Assembly (NCBI RefSeq): GCF_000445445.1
Contig: NZ_ASXP01000002.1
Span: 806,001-870,000, forward strand
Origin: Sporomusa ovata DSM 2662
Lineage (GTDB): Bacteria > Bacillota > Negativicutes > Sporomusales > Sporomusaceae
DNA length: 64,000 nucleotides
Direction of reading: 5' to 3'
The notes under the pieces are model-generated. The model was not told the DNA's origin, did no database searches, and was given only the letters and a program-made list of their open reading frames with translations. The translations under genes and the position numbers were made by a program. Positions 8,201-17,332 of this stretch are shown one piece after another (within the stretch, counting starts at the first letter, position 1; each line of letters opens with the position of its first letter).

Positions 8201-9574
8201 ATGTCAAATTTGATGGCTATCATCCTGGCAGCCGGTAAAGGCACCCGGATGAAATCAGCCTTACCTAAGGTTCTCCACCAGGTAGGCGGTAAACCTATGG
8301 TTCAGCAGGTACTAGATGCAGCTGTGTTTGCTGGGGCAGACAAGAACGTTGTCGTTATAGGCTTTGGTGCGCAAAGTGTAGCTGATGCGTTAGCTGGTCA
8401 GGTTGAATTTGTTGTTCAAACTGAGCAGCTTGGGACAGGGCATGCAGTCATGCAGGCTAAGTGCGAACTAACAGATTTTGATGGCACAGTTATGGTCTTA
8501 TGTGGCGATACGCCGCTTTTGACCGGAGAACTGTTGGCCAAGCTGTACGCTGAGCACAGTCAAGCGCAAGCCGCTGCTACTGTACTCACGGCAGTCATGC
8601 CTGACCCGGCCGGATATGGACGGGTTATTCGTAATTCGGCTGGACAAGTTGAAAAAATTGTTGAACAAAAAGATGCCAGTCCGTCAGAACTTTCGGTATG
8701 TGAGATTAATACCGGCATTTACTGTTTTGCGGCGAGGGAACTGCTTGCGGCACTTGATGGTTTAACCTGCAATAATGCGCAAGAGGAGTATTACCTGACA
8801 GATGTCATTGCGATTTTAAACAAACAAGGTCAAAAAGTAGGAGCTGTACAAGCTGCCGACTACCGTGAGACGCTAGGGATAAATTCCCGCTTGCAGCTGG
8901 CAGAAGCCGAAAGCATTATTAGGCGGCGCAAACTGGATAACCTGATGGAAAATGGTGTTACTATTATGGATCCGGGCAGTACTTTTATTGATACTCAGGT
9001 TGAGATCGGCGCTGATACCATTATTTATCCATTTACCTGGATTGAGGGCCAAAGTAAAATTGGTGCAAATTGTTTAATCGGTCCTAATACCCGGGTAACC
9101 AATACCACGGTAGGGGATGAGACTACTATTCATTTTAGCTATACCCATGACTGTATTGTGGGTAATCATGTGATTCTTGGTCCCTATGTACACCTGCGGC
9201 CTGACACCTGGCTTAAAGACGGGGTAAAGGTGGGTAATTTTGTTGAAGTAAAAAACAGTATTGTTGGCGAGAAAAGTAAGCTGCCACATCTTAGCTATAT
9301 CGGTGATACCGATATGGGTGCTGGCGTTAACATCGGGTCAGGCACTATTACTGTGAACTATGATGGTAAACATAAACATCGTACAACAATTGAAGATGAT
9401 GCATTTATTGGCTGCAATACTAATTTGGTAGCACCAGTGACGGTTGGCAGCGGCTCTTATGTAGCTGCCGGTTCGACCATTACCAAAAACGTTCCCCCTG
9501 GTTCTCTGGGAGTAGCACGCGCCCGTCAAAATAATATTGAGGGCTGGGTGGAAAAACAGCGGAGGAAAGATTAA
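8201..9574 (+). CDS. glmU: Bifunctional GlcN-1-P acetyltransferase / GlcNAc-1-P uridyltransferase
   Basis: About 457 residues. The N-terminal pyrophosphorylase (about 1-230) shows IILAAGKGTRMKSALPKVLH and LCGDTPLL; the C-terminal left-handed beta-helix (about 250-450) shows hexapeptide repeats and the acetyltransferase residues around HLRP, KNS and NYDGKHKH. It makes UDP-GlcNAc for peptidoglycan and LPS. The longest frame opens at GTG 8171, but GGAGG at 8189-8193 sits correctly only for ATG 8201, which also matches the normal N-terminus. It abuts prs with no gap, the classical Firmicute arrangement. Confidence 0.97.
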   Translation: MSNLMAIILAAGKGTRMKSALPKVLHQVGGKPMVQQVLDAAVFAGADKNVVVIGFGAQSVADALAGQVEFVVQTEQLGTGHAVMQAKCELTDFDGTVMVLCGDTPLLTGELLAKLYAEHSQAQAAATVLTAVMPDPAGYGRVIRNSAGQVEKIVEQKDASPSELSVCEINTGIYCFAARELLAALDGLTCNNAQEEYYLTDVIAILNKQGQKVGAVQAADYRETLGINSRLQLAEAESIIRRRKLDNLMENGVTIMDPGSTFIDTQVEIGADTIIYPFTWIEGQSKIGANCLIGPNTRVTNTTVGDETTIHFSYTHDCIVGNHVILGPYVHLRPDTWLKDGVKVGNFVEVKNSIVGEKSKLPHLSYIGDTDMGAGVNIGSGTITVNYDGKHKHRTTIEDDAFIGCNTNLVAPVTVGSGSYVAAGSTITKNVPPGSLGVARARQNNIEGWVEKQRRKD

Positions 9575-10522
9575 ATGGAAGATACAAAGAGATTACGAAT
9601 ATTTAGTGGCAACGCCAATCCGGTACTGGCCAAAGAGATTGCCGCCTATCTTGGATTGACAGTAGGCGATGCCTTTGTTGGTAAGTTTAACAATGGCGAA
9701 ATTCAGGTAATGATCGACGAAAGTGTGCGCGGAACAGATGTGTTTATTGTTCAGCCGACAAGCTATCCGGTCAATGATAATATGATGGAACTGCTAATTA
9801 TGATTGATGCTGTAAAACGGGCTTCGGCCAAAAATATCACCGCAGTCATTCCTTACTATGCTTACGCCCGCCAGGACAGAAAAACGCGCGGCCGTGAACC
9901 CATTTCGGCTAAGCTAATGGCCAACCTCCTGACAGTAGCCGGTGCTACCCGGGTTGTTACTATGGATTTGCACGCCGGACAGATTCAGGGTTTCTTTGAT
10001 ATTCCTGTGGATAATTTGCCAGGTGTTCCTACCCTGGCTGAATATATTATGTCATTACAGTTGGAAGATATTGTTATTGTGTCGCCTGACCTTGGTGGTG
10101 TATCGAGAGCGCGGCTGTTTGCCGACCGGATGCATGCGCCTATTGCCATTATTGAAAAACGTCGTCCAGCCCCCGGTGTAGCTGAAGTTATGAATCTGAT
10201 TGGTAATGTCGAGGGAAAAACCGCTGTCATCGTTGATGATATTGTCGATACCGCCGGCTCGCTCACAGAGGGGGCAAATGCCTTGACCAGAATGGGTGCT
10301 AAAGCCGTATATGCCTGCTGTACCCATGCTGTATTAAGCAATCCGGCGGTAGAGCGCATTGAGAAGTCTAATATTACCGAACTTATTGTTACAAATACAA
10401 TTCCGATGGCCGAAGGGAAGAATTCTCCTAAGATTAAGGTGTTGTCAGTAGCTCCGCTTCTTGGCGAAGCGATTATTCGAATTTTTGGCGAACTGTCGGT
10501 TAGCAAACTGTTTGACAATTAA
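9575..10522 (+). CDS. prs: Ribose-phosphate pyrophosphokinase (PRPP synthetase)
   Basis: A 315-residue class I PRPP synthetase. It shows IFSGNANPVLA at the start, YYAYARQDRK for ATP binding near residue 95, the MDLHAGQIQGFF regulatory flexible loop region near 130, and the PRPP loop VDDIVDTAGSL near residue 220. It converts ribose 5-phosphate and ATP into PRPP for purines, pyrimidines, His and Trp. The ATG directly follows the glmU stop, with GGAGG inside the end of glmU, so translation is coupled. Confidence 0.98.
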   Translation: MEDTKRLRIFSGNANPVLAKEIAAYLGLTVGDAFVGKFNNGEIQVMIDESVRGTDVFIVQPTSYPVNDNMMELLIMIDAVKRASAKNITAVIPYYAYARQDRKTRGREPISAKLMANLLTVAGATRVVTMDLHAGQIQGFFDIPVDNLPGVPTLAEYIMSLQLEDIVIVSPDLGGVSRARLFADRMHAPIAIIEKRRPAPGVAEVMNLIGNVEGKTAVIVDDIVDTAGSLTEGANALTRMGAKAVYACCTHAVLSNPAVERIEKSNITELIVTNTIPMAEGKNSPKIKVLSVAPLLGEAIIRIFGELSVSKLFDN

Positions 10523-10536
10523 TTTACTCCACTTTT

Positions 10537-10617
10537 GTTCCTTGCGAGCATAGGGTGGCAAGGAACGGCTATAATGGGAGGTACGCAAATAGGGCGCGAA
10601 TATCGCGCCCTATTTGC
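10537..10617 (+). repeat. Two successive stem-loops behind prs
   Basis: The first stem pairs GTTCCTTGC (10537-10545) with GCAAGGAAC (10558-10566). The second is a perfect 15-bp inverted repeat, GCAAATAGGGCGCGA (10585-10599) against TCGCGCCCTATTTGC (10603-10617), with a three-base loop. No T-run follows, so it is not a textbook terminator; it could be a 3' stabiliser, a Rho-assisted terminator, or an operator. It lies in front of the GNAT gene and would overlap it if that gene began at ATG 10574. Confidence 0.75.
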
Positions 10618-10630
10618 AAATAAACTATGT

Positions 10631-11263
10631 ATGAATAAGTATGTAATTATGCGCGCCCGGCTAACCGATGTGCCGGAGATTGCCCGTCTGTTTACCGAAA
10701 GCTTTATAGATAGTGTATTGCATCATTGTGGTGGCCGCCTGCCTAATCCGCAGGCTATGCAGGATGTGTTTACGCTGGTTTATCAGGCAGAGCCGACAGC
10801 GGCATTACTTGCTAAAGAGCAAACAGGACAAGTGCTTGGTTATTGTTTTGCCCCGGTGGGCTTAAGCCAACTTTGGTGGCAGGCTCTTACCGGCGGGCAC
10901 CTAATTAAATGGGCTTGGCGCTGGCTTACAGGTCAGTATGGCTTTGGTTTGTACCCTGTCAAAATCATTGTGCTTAACAAAGTGGCTTTTCTTCGTTCTG
11001 CAGCTACTCCAGGGAAGATTGCTAACGCCCGAATTTTATCTATTGCGGTCACGCCAGCCGCCCGGGGCAGAGGTATTGCCAGTGCGCTGATGGCTGAAGC
11101 TGATAAGTATTTTAAGGATAATAAAGTACAAAGAGTGCGGCTGGAAGTACGACCAGATAATCAGCCGGCTATCCGGGTTTATGAAAAATCAGGTTACTAT
11201 CCGGGGGGGATTACCTATGATTCTCAGGGACCCTGGCTTATCATGTTTAAGGAAATTTCCTGA
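10631..11263 (+). CDS. GNAT family N-acetyltransferase
   Basis: About 210 residues with a GNAT fold beginning at YVIMRARLTDVPEIARLF. The acetyl-CoA loop is VTPAARGRGIASALM, followed by VRPDNQPAIRVYEKSGY. The middle part (about 55-120) is longer than in minimal GNATs and hydrophobic. Substrate unknown. The start is uncertain: ATG 10631 lacks a good ribosome site and follows the palindrome; ATG 10574 has AAGGAAC upstream but would put the 15-bp palindrome inside the gene. Domain start favours 10631 or 10646. Confidence 0.82.
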   Translation: MNKYVIMRARLTDVPEIARLFTESFIDSVLHHCGGRLPNPQAMQDVFTLVYQAEPTAALLAKEQTGQVLGYCFAPVGLSQLWWQALTGGHLIKWAWRWLTGQYGFGLYPVKIIVLNKVAFLRSAATPGKIANARILSIAVTPAARGRGIASALMAEADKYFKDNKVQRVRLEVRPDNQPAIRVYEKSGYYPGGITYDSQGPWLIMFKEIS

Positions 11264-11280
11264 AACGGGGTTGCTGTACC

Positions 11281-12099
11281 ATGTTTGAAGTCAATATCCG
11301 TCTTATTAGCATGCTGGGATTGCTTACGATAGTAGTGATTATTAGCTTGCTTTTGGACTATCTGCGGATACTCAGACGACCAGTACGACTTGGACTTAGT
11401 GTAGCTATTCTGGGTATTATTATTGGTTTTATTCTAACCTTAAATGCCGTACTGCCGACTAATCATTTTTACGGTCCGGTATTTTCTGAAAGCAGAACAA
11501 GTCTGAAATTGGTGGCGCTTACCTTTGATGATGGCCCCTATCCGCCTTATACCGGCCAAATTCTGGATATTCTAAAAGAGCGGCAAGTACCGGCTACGTT
11601 CTTTGTCATTGGTCAAAATGCCGCCAAATACCCTGACATAATTCGGCGGATTGCCGCCGAAGGCCATCAATTGGGCAATCACACGTATAATCACATCGAC
11701 TTGCTAAAACTGGACCGCCAAGCTATCATAACTGAGATAGAACAGACCAATAAAGTGATTGCTGATGCTGTAGGCTATGCACCCCATGTGGTGCGACCGC
11801 CGCATGGTTTCCGTGATGCCGTTGTTATGGATGCTATGGCCGAGTATCAGCTAAAGGTGGTCGAATGGTCAGTAGCTAGCCGCGACTGGGTGAACCCTGG
11901 AGCCGAGGTTATTGCTGCGCGGATACTGGGTAAAGTGCAAAATGGTTCAGTCATTCTGCTCCATGATGGCGATGGTATTGCTGCCGCTTTGCCGAGAGAG
12001 CAGACGGTGGCTGCAACGCGTATAATTATTGACAAGCTGGTAGCGCAGGGCTACAAATTTGTTACTGTTGATGAAATTCTTAAAGTGTCGGAGGAATAA
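11281..12099 (+). CDS. Polysaccharide deacetylase (NodB/CE4), membrane anchored
   Basis: A 272-residue protein with two N-terminal hydrophobic segments (about 8-25 and 38-55) and then a NodB homology domain outside the membrane. TFDDGP (near residue 81) carries the catalytic Asp and a metal ligand, GNHTYNHIDL the His pair, RPPHG the next motif and ILLHDG the last. Members remove N-acetyl groups from peptidoglycan GlcNAc or MurNAc. It overlaps pth by one base, so the two are co-translated. The exact polymer acted on is not visible. Confidence 0.93.
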   Translation: MFEVNIRLISMLGLLTIVVIISLLLDYLRILRRPVRLGLSVAILGIIIGFILTLNAVLPTNHFYGPVFSESRTSLKLVALTFDDGPYPPYTGQILDILKERQVPATFFVIGQNAAKYPDIIRRIAAEGHQLGNHTYNHIDLLKLDRQAIITEIEQTNKVIADAVGYAPHVVRPPHGFRDAVVMDAMAEYQLKVVEWSVASRDWVNPGAEVIAARILGKVQNGSVILLHDGDGIAAALPREQTVAATRIIIDKLVAQGYKFVTVDEILKVSEE

Positions 12100-12659
12100 T
12101 GAAAATTATAGTTGGTCTGGGTAATCCCGGGCAGGAATACAGTGCCACCCGCCACAATACCGGCTTTATGGCGATAGACAAACTGGCCGGGCGGTGGGCA
12201 GTTACAGCTTGGCGTGAACGCTATAATGCCGCAGTGGCTGAATACCGGGGTGAGGAAACCGTGTTATTGGTAAAGCCTCAAACTTTTATGAATTTAAGCG
12301 GCCGGGCGATAGTGCCGCTGGCGGCTTTCTATAAGGTTCCTTATGAGGATATTATTGTTATCTATGATGATCTGGATTTGCCGGCAGGGCGCCTGCGGCT
12401 TAGACTCAAAGGCGGTTCAGGCGGTCATCGCGGTATTGAATCCTTGCTCTTTGAATCAGGGAAAGATGATTTTGCCCGAATTCGCATCGGGATTGGACGG
12501 CCGCCTGAGGGCTGGGAAACAGCCAACTATGTTCTGGGCCGGTTTTCGCCGGAGGAAGCCTCTGCTATGAACCAGGCCATCAGCCAGGCGGCTGATGCAG
12601 TGGAATGCATTATAAAAGAGGGCTTCAATAAGGCTATGAATAAATTTAACAAAGGGTAA
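12099..12659 (+). CDS. pth: Peptidyl-tRNA hydrolase
   Basis: A 186-residue Pth. It recycles tRNA from peptidyl-tRNA released during stalled translation. The sequence shows IVGLGNPGQEYSATRHNTGF with the catalytic His, KPQTFMNLSG, and IYDDLDLPAGRLRL followed by GGSGGHRGIES. The start ATG overlaps the stop of the deacetylase gene (TAATG). Length and all motifs are standard. Confidence 0.97.
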   Translation: MKIIVGLGNPGQEYSATRHNTGFMAIDKLAGRWAVTAWRERYNAAVAEYRGEETVLLVKPQTFMNLSGRAIVPLAAFYKVPYEDIIVIYDDLDLPAGRLRLRLKGGSGGHRGIESLLFESGKDDFARIRIGIGRPPEGWETANYVLGRFSPEEASAMNQAISQAADAVECIIKEGFNKAMNKFNKG

Positions 12660-12664
12660 AAAGT

Positions 12665-13888
12665 ATGATTACAACGCTTTATGCAGATAGAAATGGCGAG
12701 ATATTTGATGCTCCCGGCTGCCATGCTGTCGGCCGCCAGGGACAAGACTATCTCCCCTTACGACCACAAGATATGATTCCCCTGCCGGAAGGAGCGGAAC
12801 TAATGTTCCTGCCAGGACGTAATGCATTACAGATGAAAGGCGATACGCCCCAAATGCTGAAAGGACGCTTAGCTGTGGCTGTCATGTTGCCGGTAGGCTA
12901 TACTCGCACGCTTCTGCCAGCCTATGAACGCCAGGAAAATGCGCCTCTGTTGCCGCTTTATGGTTATACTGCGGCTGCTCTATATAGAGATGAAATTTAT
13001 GTGGCAGCAGTTAAAACGGCAGATAACGCCAAATGGCATCCCTACCGTTACAATACGCCGGATTTAAAGAAACGGGTTGCACGGGTAAAACATGATTTGC
13101 CGGATAATCGACTTGTCGAGCATTTGGCAAACTGCTCACTTACCTGGCATTGCTGTACGGCCCAGAATCTATTTTACCGGCGCTGGGAAGCAGGTATTCC
13201 GGTTAGCCCGGCTTGCAACGCCAATTGTCTGGGTTGTATTTCGCTCCAGCCGGCTGAATGCTGTCCGGCCCCGCAAAGCCGGATAACCTTTGTACCTACA
13301 GCGGCAGAAGTTGCCGCTATTGGAATATATCACTTAACTCAGGCACCGGAGCCCATCATCAGCTTTGGGCAAGGCTGTGAGGGTGAGCCCTCGCTGGCTG
13401 CCGAGACCATTGCTGCCAGCATAAAAAAAATACGTGAGTCAACAGTCCGCGGCCAAATCAATATTAATACTAATGCCGGGTTTATCCAGGGAATCAAAAC
13501 CATCGTGAATGCCGGGTTAAATAGTATGAGGGTAAGCATTATCAGTGCTGTGCCAGCCACCTACCAAGCTTATTACCAAGCTAAGTACAGTTTGGACGAC
13601 GTTAAACATTCTATTGCATATGCCAAACGGCATGGGGTGTATGTTTCGTTAAATATGTTGCTATTTCCCGGGCTCAATGACCGGAGCGAGGAACAGGCTG
13701 CCTGGCTTGAATTCTTAAGCGAAACAGGCGTAGATATGATTCAGCTTAGGAACCTTAATTTTGATCCTGACGCTTTTTTGGCGGCTATGCCCCCAGGCGG
13801 CCAGTCCGGTGGCGTAAGGAGGTTTCTAAAAGCCATTACTGGCAAGTTTCCAGCGATTAAGCTGGGTAGTTTTACCGAAAAGGTATAA
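12665..13888 (+). CDS. Radical SAM protein
   Basis: A 407-residue radical SAM enzyme with the cluster motif CNANCLGC (a CX3CX2C pattern) near residue 186 and a following FGQGCEGEPSL segment typical of the SAM pocket. An unusual N-terminal region of about 180 residues precedes the cluster and contains CSLTWHCCTAQ, suggesting an extra metal-binding or substrate domain. ATG at 12665 is five bases behind pth with AAAGGG just upstream, so it is in the same operon. The reaction is not deducible. Confidence 0.85.
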   Translation: MITTLYADRNGEIFDAPGCHAVGRQGQDYLPLRPQDMIPLPEGAELMFLPGRNALQMKGDTPQMLKGRLAVAVMLPVGYTRTLLPAYERQENAPLLPLYGYTAAALYRDEIYVAAVKTADNAKWHPYRYNTPDLKKRVARVKHDLPDNRLVEHLANCSLTWHCCTAQNLFYRRWEAGIPVSPACNANCLGCISLQPAECCPAPQSRITFVPTAAEVAAIGIYHLTQAPEPIISFGQGCEGEPSLAAETIAASIKKIRESTVRGQININTNAGFIQGIKTIVNAGLNSMRVSIISAVPATYQAYYQAKYSLDDVKHSIAYAKRHGVYVSLNMLLFPGLNDRSEEQAAWLEFLSETGVDMIQLRNLNFDPDAFLAAMPPGGQSGGVRRFLKAITGKFPAIKLGSFTEKV

Positions 13889-13975
13889 CTAGAAGGCTGA
13901 CAGTGGTTTTTCCAAGGCAGTATCACCCTTGCTTGCTAAAGCAGGAATGATACATAATGAAATGAGGAAATTGAT

Positions 13976-14560
13976 ATGTATCATACTATCACAAGCATTA
14001 ATTCACTACAGGTACCTGAGTTTATCAAGAAATATCAAAACCAAGAAAAATTTATGGCTTTTTGCAAAGAGTGTCCAAATTATAATACCCTCTGGTCTTG
14101 TCCGCCGCTCCGAATAGATGCGACTCAGTTTCTACAAGCCTTTAATTTTATCTACATTATAGGTGTTAAGGTGATCTATGATGCGGAAACCATCAAGTTA
14201 GCCGATACAACTGAAAAAATTACAGATATTACCACACGCTCTTTGCAGGAAGTAAAAAACAAACTTTCAGATAAAATGCTAACCTTAGAAGGTGAAATTC
14301 CTGATAGTATTAGTTTAGCGTCTGGTGGCTGCTACCTCTGTGAGCGTTGTAAAAGGCGTGATAATTTACCTTGCAAGCAGCCAGAAAAAATGCGTTATTC
14401 TTTGGATTCTTTTGGGTTTGACCTTACAGCAATTACATCCGATTTGCTGCAAATTGATTTAAAATGGTCAAAAAATAGTTTACCTGAATATTATACGTTG
14501 ATACACGCATTGTTAACGAAAAAGTCTTTGGGAACTAAATTAGAGAATATAGAAATATAA
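13976..14560 (+). CDS. DUF2284 predicted metal-binding protein
   Basis: A 194-residue protein with paired cysteine clusters: CKECPNYNTLWSCPP near residue 30 and CYLCERCKRRDNLPC near residue 120, as in the DUF2284 family, often found in anaerobes next to radical SAM or corrinoid genes. Function is unknown; the cysteines probably hold an iron-sulfur cluster or zinc. The ATG follows GAGGAAATTGAT. It is about 90 bases behind the radical SAM gene and its A+T content is higher than the preceding operon. Confidence 0.8.
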   Translation: MYHTITSINSLQVPEFIKKYQNQEKFMAFCKECPNYNTLWSCPPLRIDATQFLQAFNFIYIIGVKVIYDAETIKLADTTEKITDITTRSLQEVKNKLSDKMLTLEGEIPDSISLASGGCYLCERCKRRDNLPCKQPEKMRYSLDSFGFDLTAITSDLLQIDLKWSKNSLPEYYTLIHALLTKKSLGTKLENIEI

Positions 14561-14639
14561 TAGACCAAGACCTCCCTATCGTTGACTTTTTAGTTGATTC
14601 CGTCCTGGTATGGATTGAACGAAAAAGTGACCATAGGTC

Positions 14640-14689
14640 AAAAAAAAACCGCGCGTTATTCTGATGATTGGAATAACGGCGGATTTTTT
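14640..14689. terminator. Bidirectional terminator between DUF2284 gene and accC
   Basis: An imperfect stem pairs CCGCGCGTTATTC with GAATAACGGCGG (one bulged base). Nine A precede it and six T follow it, so it can end transcripts arriving from both sides. Confidence 0.88.
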
Positions 14690-14725
14690 CTATTACTACG
14701 GGATTAGAAGAACGATAGCAGGTCA

Positions 14726-16051
14726 TCACGAAATCATACGTTTGTAAATAAATTGAGTATCAATATCTCCGCTGCAGAAATACGGATCTTTTAGTACATC
14801 CAGATGGAAATCAATGATAGTTTTGATACCATCAATGCGGAATTCGCTTAAAGCGCATTGCATAACCTTGATGGCTTCACCGCGGGTTCGGCCGCGCACA
14901 ATTACTTTGGCAATCAGGGAATCATAGTAAGGCTGAACAATCGAACCGGCACACACGCCGCTATCAATACGCACCTTGGGACCACCTGGCTGATAATAGT
15001 AAGTAATTTGCCCTGGTGATGGTAAAAAGTTTTGGGTTGGATCTTCGGCATTAATGCGGCATTCGATCGCGTGCCCGGTGAAGGTTACATCTTCTTGCTT
15101 AACATTGAGTGGTTCGCCAGAGGCAATACGCAGCTGCTTTCTTACTAGATCAATACCTGTAATCATTTCGGTGATGGCATGTTCTACCTGAATGCGTGGA
15201 TTGATTTCCATGAAATAAAAATCGCCAGTATTTTTGTCCATGAGAAATTCTACTGTTCCCACATTAGTATAGTGGACACTCTTGGCAGCACGGATAGCTA
15301 AGGCACCGACTTTTTGGCGCATTTCCGGAGAAAGAGCACTTGACGGGGCTTCTTCCAAAATCTTTTGATTGCGCCGCTGCAATGAACATTCGCGTTCTCC
15401 CAGATGGATGACATGGCCATAATTATCAGCAACAATTTGCACTTCAATATGGCGGGCATCGGCAATATATTTTTCTAAATAAAAAACGGTAGTTGTAAGA
15501 TCTACTTTATTTACGGCACTTAATAGTTCAGCTGCATTATTGGCAATAAACATACTTTTGCCACCACCGCCGGCTACTGGTTTCAGAATTACCGGATAGC
15601 CAATTTCTTTGGCAACACGGCAGGCATCGGTTGCATCGTGGATGGGATCGCTGCCAAGTGCCATGGGTAAGCCAGCATGTTTCATGGCTTCGCGGGCCGC
15701 ATCCTTATTACCTACTTTCTGAATAGTTTCGGCGCGGGGGCCAACGAATACAAGACCAGCATTAGTTACTTTTTCGGCGAAGTCGGCACTTTCTGATAAA
15801 AAGCCATAGCCGGGATGGATAGCATCAGCTTGCGATACTTTTGCCGCAGTGATTATTGCTTCTGTGTTCAGATAACTTTGGGTGGCATCAGCCGAGCCAA
15901 TCAAATAAGCACGATCTGCTAATTGAACATGCAGCGCGTCGGCATCTACGTCAGAATAAACAGCAATTGCTTCAATTCCCAGCTCATGGCAGGCCCGGAT
16001 GATACGTACCGCAATTTCGCCGCGGTTGGCAATGAGTACACGTTTTAACAT
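14726..16051 (-). CDS. accC: Biotin carboxylase subunit
   Basis: A 441-residue ATP-grasp biotin carboxylase. It starts MLKRVLIANRGEIAVRII and shows the glycine loop KPVAGGGGKSMF, ERECSLQRRNQKI for bicarbonate and ATP binding, FLMDKNTGDFYFMEINPRIQVEH, and ECRINAEDP. It carboxylates biotin on a carrier protein, for acetyl-CoA carboxylase or a split pyruvate/acyl-CoA carboxylase. A typical AATGGAGGT site precedes the ATG. No accB, carboxyltransferase or biotin carrier is adjacent, so its partner is elsewhere and the pathway cannot be fixed from here. Confidence 0.93.
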   Translation of the reverse strand: MLKRVLIANRGEIAVRIIRACHELGIEAIAVYSDVDADALHVQLADRAYLIGSADATQSYLNTEAIITAAKVSQADAIHPGYGFLSESADFAEKVTNAGLVFVGPRAETIQKVGNKDAAREAMKHAGLPMALGSDPIHDATDACRVAKEIGYPVILKPVAGGGGKSMFIANNAAELLSAVNKVDLTTTVFYLEKYIADARHIEVQIVADNYGHVIHLGERECSLQRRNQKILEEAPSSALSPEMRQKVGALAIRAAKSVHYTNVGTVEFLMDKNTGDFYFMEINPRIQVEHAITEMITGIDLVRKQLRIASGEPLNVKQEDVTFTGHAIECRINAEDPTQNFLPSPGQITYYYQPGGPKVRIDSGVCAGSIVQPYYDSLIAKVIVRGRTRGEAIKVMQCALSEFRIDGIKTIIDFHLDVLKDPYFCSGDIDTQFIYKRMIS

Positions 16052-16138
16052 CGGTATAGACCTCCATTTGCAAGTAGTAGTGGATCAAGTACCTTCATAA
16101 CTCTTGAGGTTTTTTAAACTTGATACTCACTGAGTTAC

Positions 16139-16167
16139 ATTATAAAAGAATGTTGGGCTTTACACAA
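16139..16167 (-). promoter_or_regulatory. Sigma-A-like promoter for accC
   Basis: Read on the minus strand, TTGTGT and TATAAT are separated by 17 bases, about 90 bases upstream of the accC start. Four of six bases match the -35 consensus and all match the -10. Confidence 0.6.
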
Positions 16168-16473
16168 TGGGTAAAATAATGTATACAATATAGTTTTTGT
16201 GTCAAACACAAGTTAATGGGAATAAGTTATGATAGTTGGTAATAAAAACAAGGAAGAACTTTAAAATTAGCGAGGTATTGATAACAATTTACCTATACCT
16301 GTTACATAATTCTGGTATAATTGTAATAGTATACTTTTTGAGCGTTTTTTCTACCCTTCGAACGTGGTGTAGGCGTATCGAGCGAAACTGTTTATGATAT
16401 CAAGCGGATCGATATGGATTACTTTGAAGGTGAATAAACCGTTCCAAGGAGATTAGCATGGTCGCTTAGGCGG
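16168..16473. other. AT-rich gap with decayed coding traces before the IS remnant
   Basis: No intact gene is seen. A short frame reading ERGVGVSSETVYDIKRIDMD ends in a stop near 16435 and looks like the tail of a lost gene, but I do not recognise it. A TATAAT-like box near 16320 could be a promoter remnant. Confidence 0.35.
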
Positions 16474-17094
16474 ATGTCAAACTTTCAGACATGTCGTGAA
16501 ACTGTCCAAATGCACATGAGAGCTATGGGGATTCATGCCATTTACCCCGGACCAAACCTCAGTAAACGTAGTCTTGCGCATAAAATATATCCATACTTAT
16601 TGCGAAACGTGACTGCCCAGTATCCAAATCACATATTTGGAATTGATATTACGTATATTCGACTAACACATGGATGGATGTATTTGGTGGCGATTCTCGA
16701 CTGGTTTTCACGCTATGTGGTCAGCTGGGAACTCGATCAGACACTAGAGATGCCCTTTGTTCTGGATGCCGTCGATCAAGCATTCATGCGTGGCACACCA
16801 ACGATCATGAATAGCGATCAGGGTAGCCACTTTACCAGTCCTCAGTATATCCAGCGTTTACTGAAGCAAAATGTGCAGATTAGCATGGACGGTAAGTGTC
16901 GTGCAATAGACAACATATTTACTGAACGGCTATGGCGAAGTATTAAATATGAAGAAGTTTACATCCATAATTATGCAAATCCCCGAGAGGCGCGTGCTGG
17001 CATCACTGCTTATTTAAGTCATTACAATACGACTCGGCCTCATCAGTCTCTCAGTTATAGGACACCGGCTGAAGTATACCATAGTAAAAATTGA
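16474..17094 (+). pseudogene. IS3-family transposase OrfB, N-terminally truncated
   Basis: A 206-residue frame carrying the rve/DDE integrase core: first Asp in HIFGIDITYIRL, second in IMNSDQGSHFTS, and Glu in DNIFTERLWRSIKYE, then the usual NTTRPHQSLSYRTPAEVY tail. Complete OrfB proteins of this group are about 270-300 residues; roughly the first 70-100 (HTH_21 region) are missing and no OrfA is present upstream. It is therefore a decayed copy, unlikely to move by itself. Its catalytic triad is intact. Confidence 0.88.
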
Positions 17095-17284
17095 TTTTGC
17101 CAGTCGCACATCATACGTGCTCGGGTGTCTGATGTCAAAGATTCACTTCGTTCGCTAACGCTCTCCTTGACATCAGACACCAGCCCACGTGGGTTTAATG
17201 TGGGCAAAATTAAACATCACTAAAGGAGGCACTTAGTATCTTATATAGCCTCAAATTTTTGTCTTGACAAACCCTACCACTTTA
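17095..17284 (+). mobile_element. Right-end non-coding part of the IS3-family remnant
   Basis: The stretch TTTTTGTCTTGACAAACC at about 17258-17275 followed by ACCACTTTA resembles the right end of IS3-group elements, which lies 100-200 bp behind orfB. Within it, GTGTCTGATGTCAA (17125-17138) and TTGACATCAGACAC (17167-17180) form a perfect 14-bp inverted repeat. The left end was not identified, so boundaries are approximate. Confidence 0.55.
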
Positions 17285-17332
17285 CTTCTTTCCAAGCGAT
17301 ATGATTAAATTATATGGAGATGTAAAAGTGAA

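Noticed and set aside
16474..17094. An active IS3 element
   Set aside because: OrfA and the N-terminal part of OrfB are missing and no left end was found.
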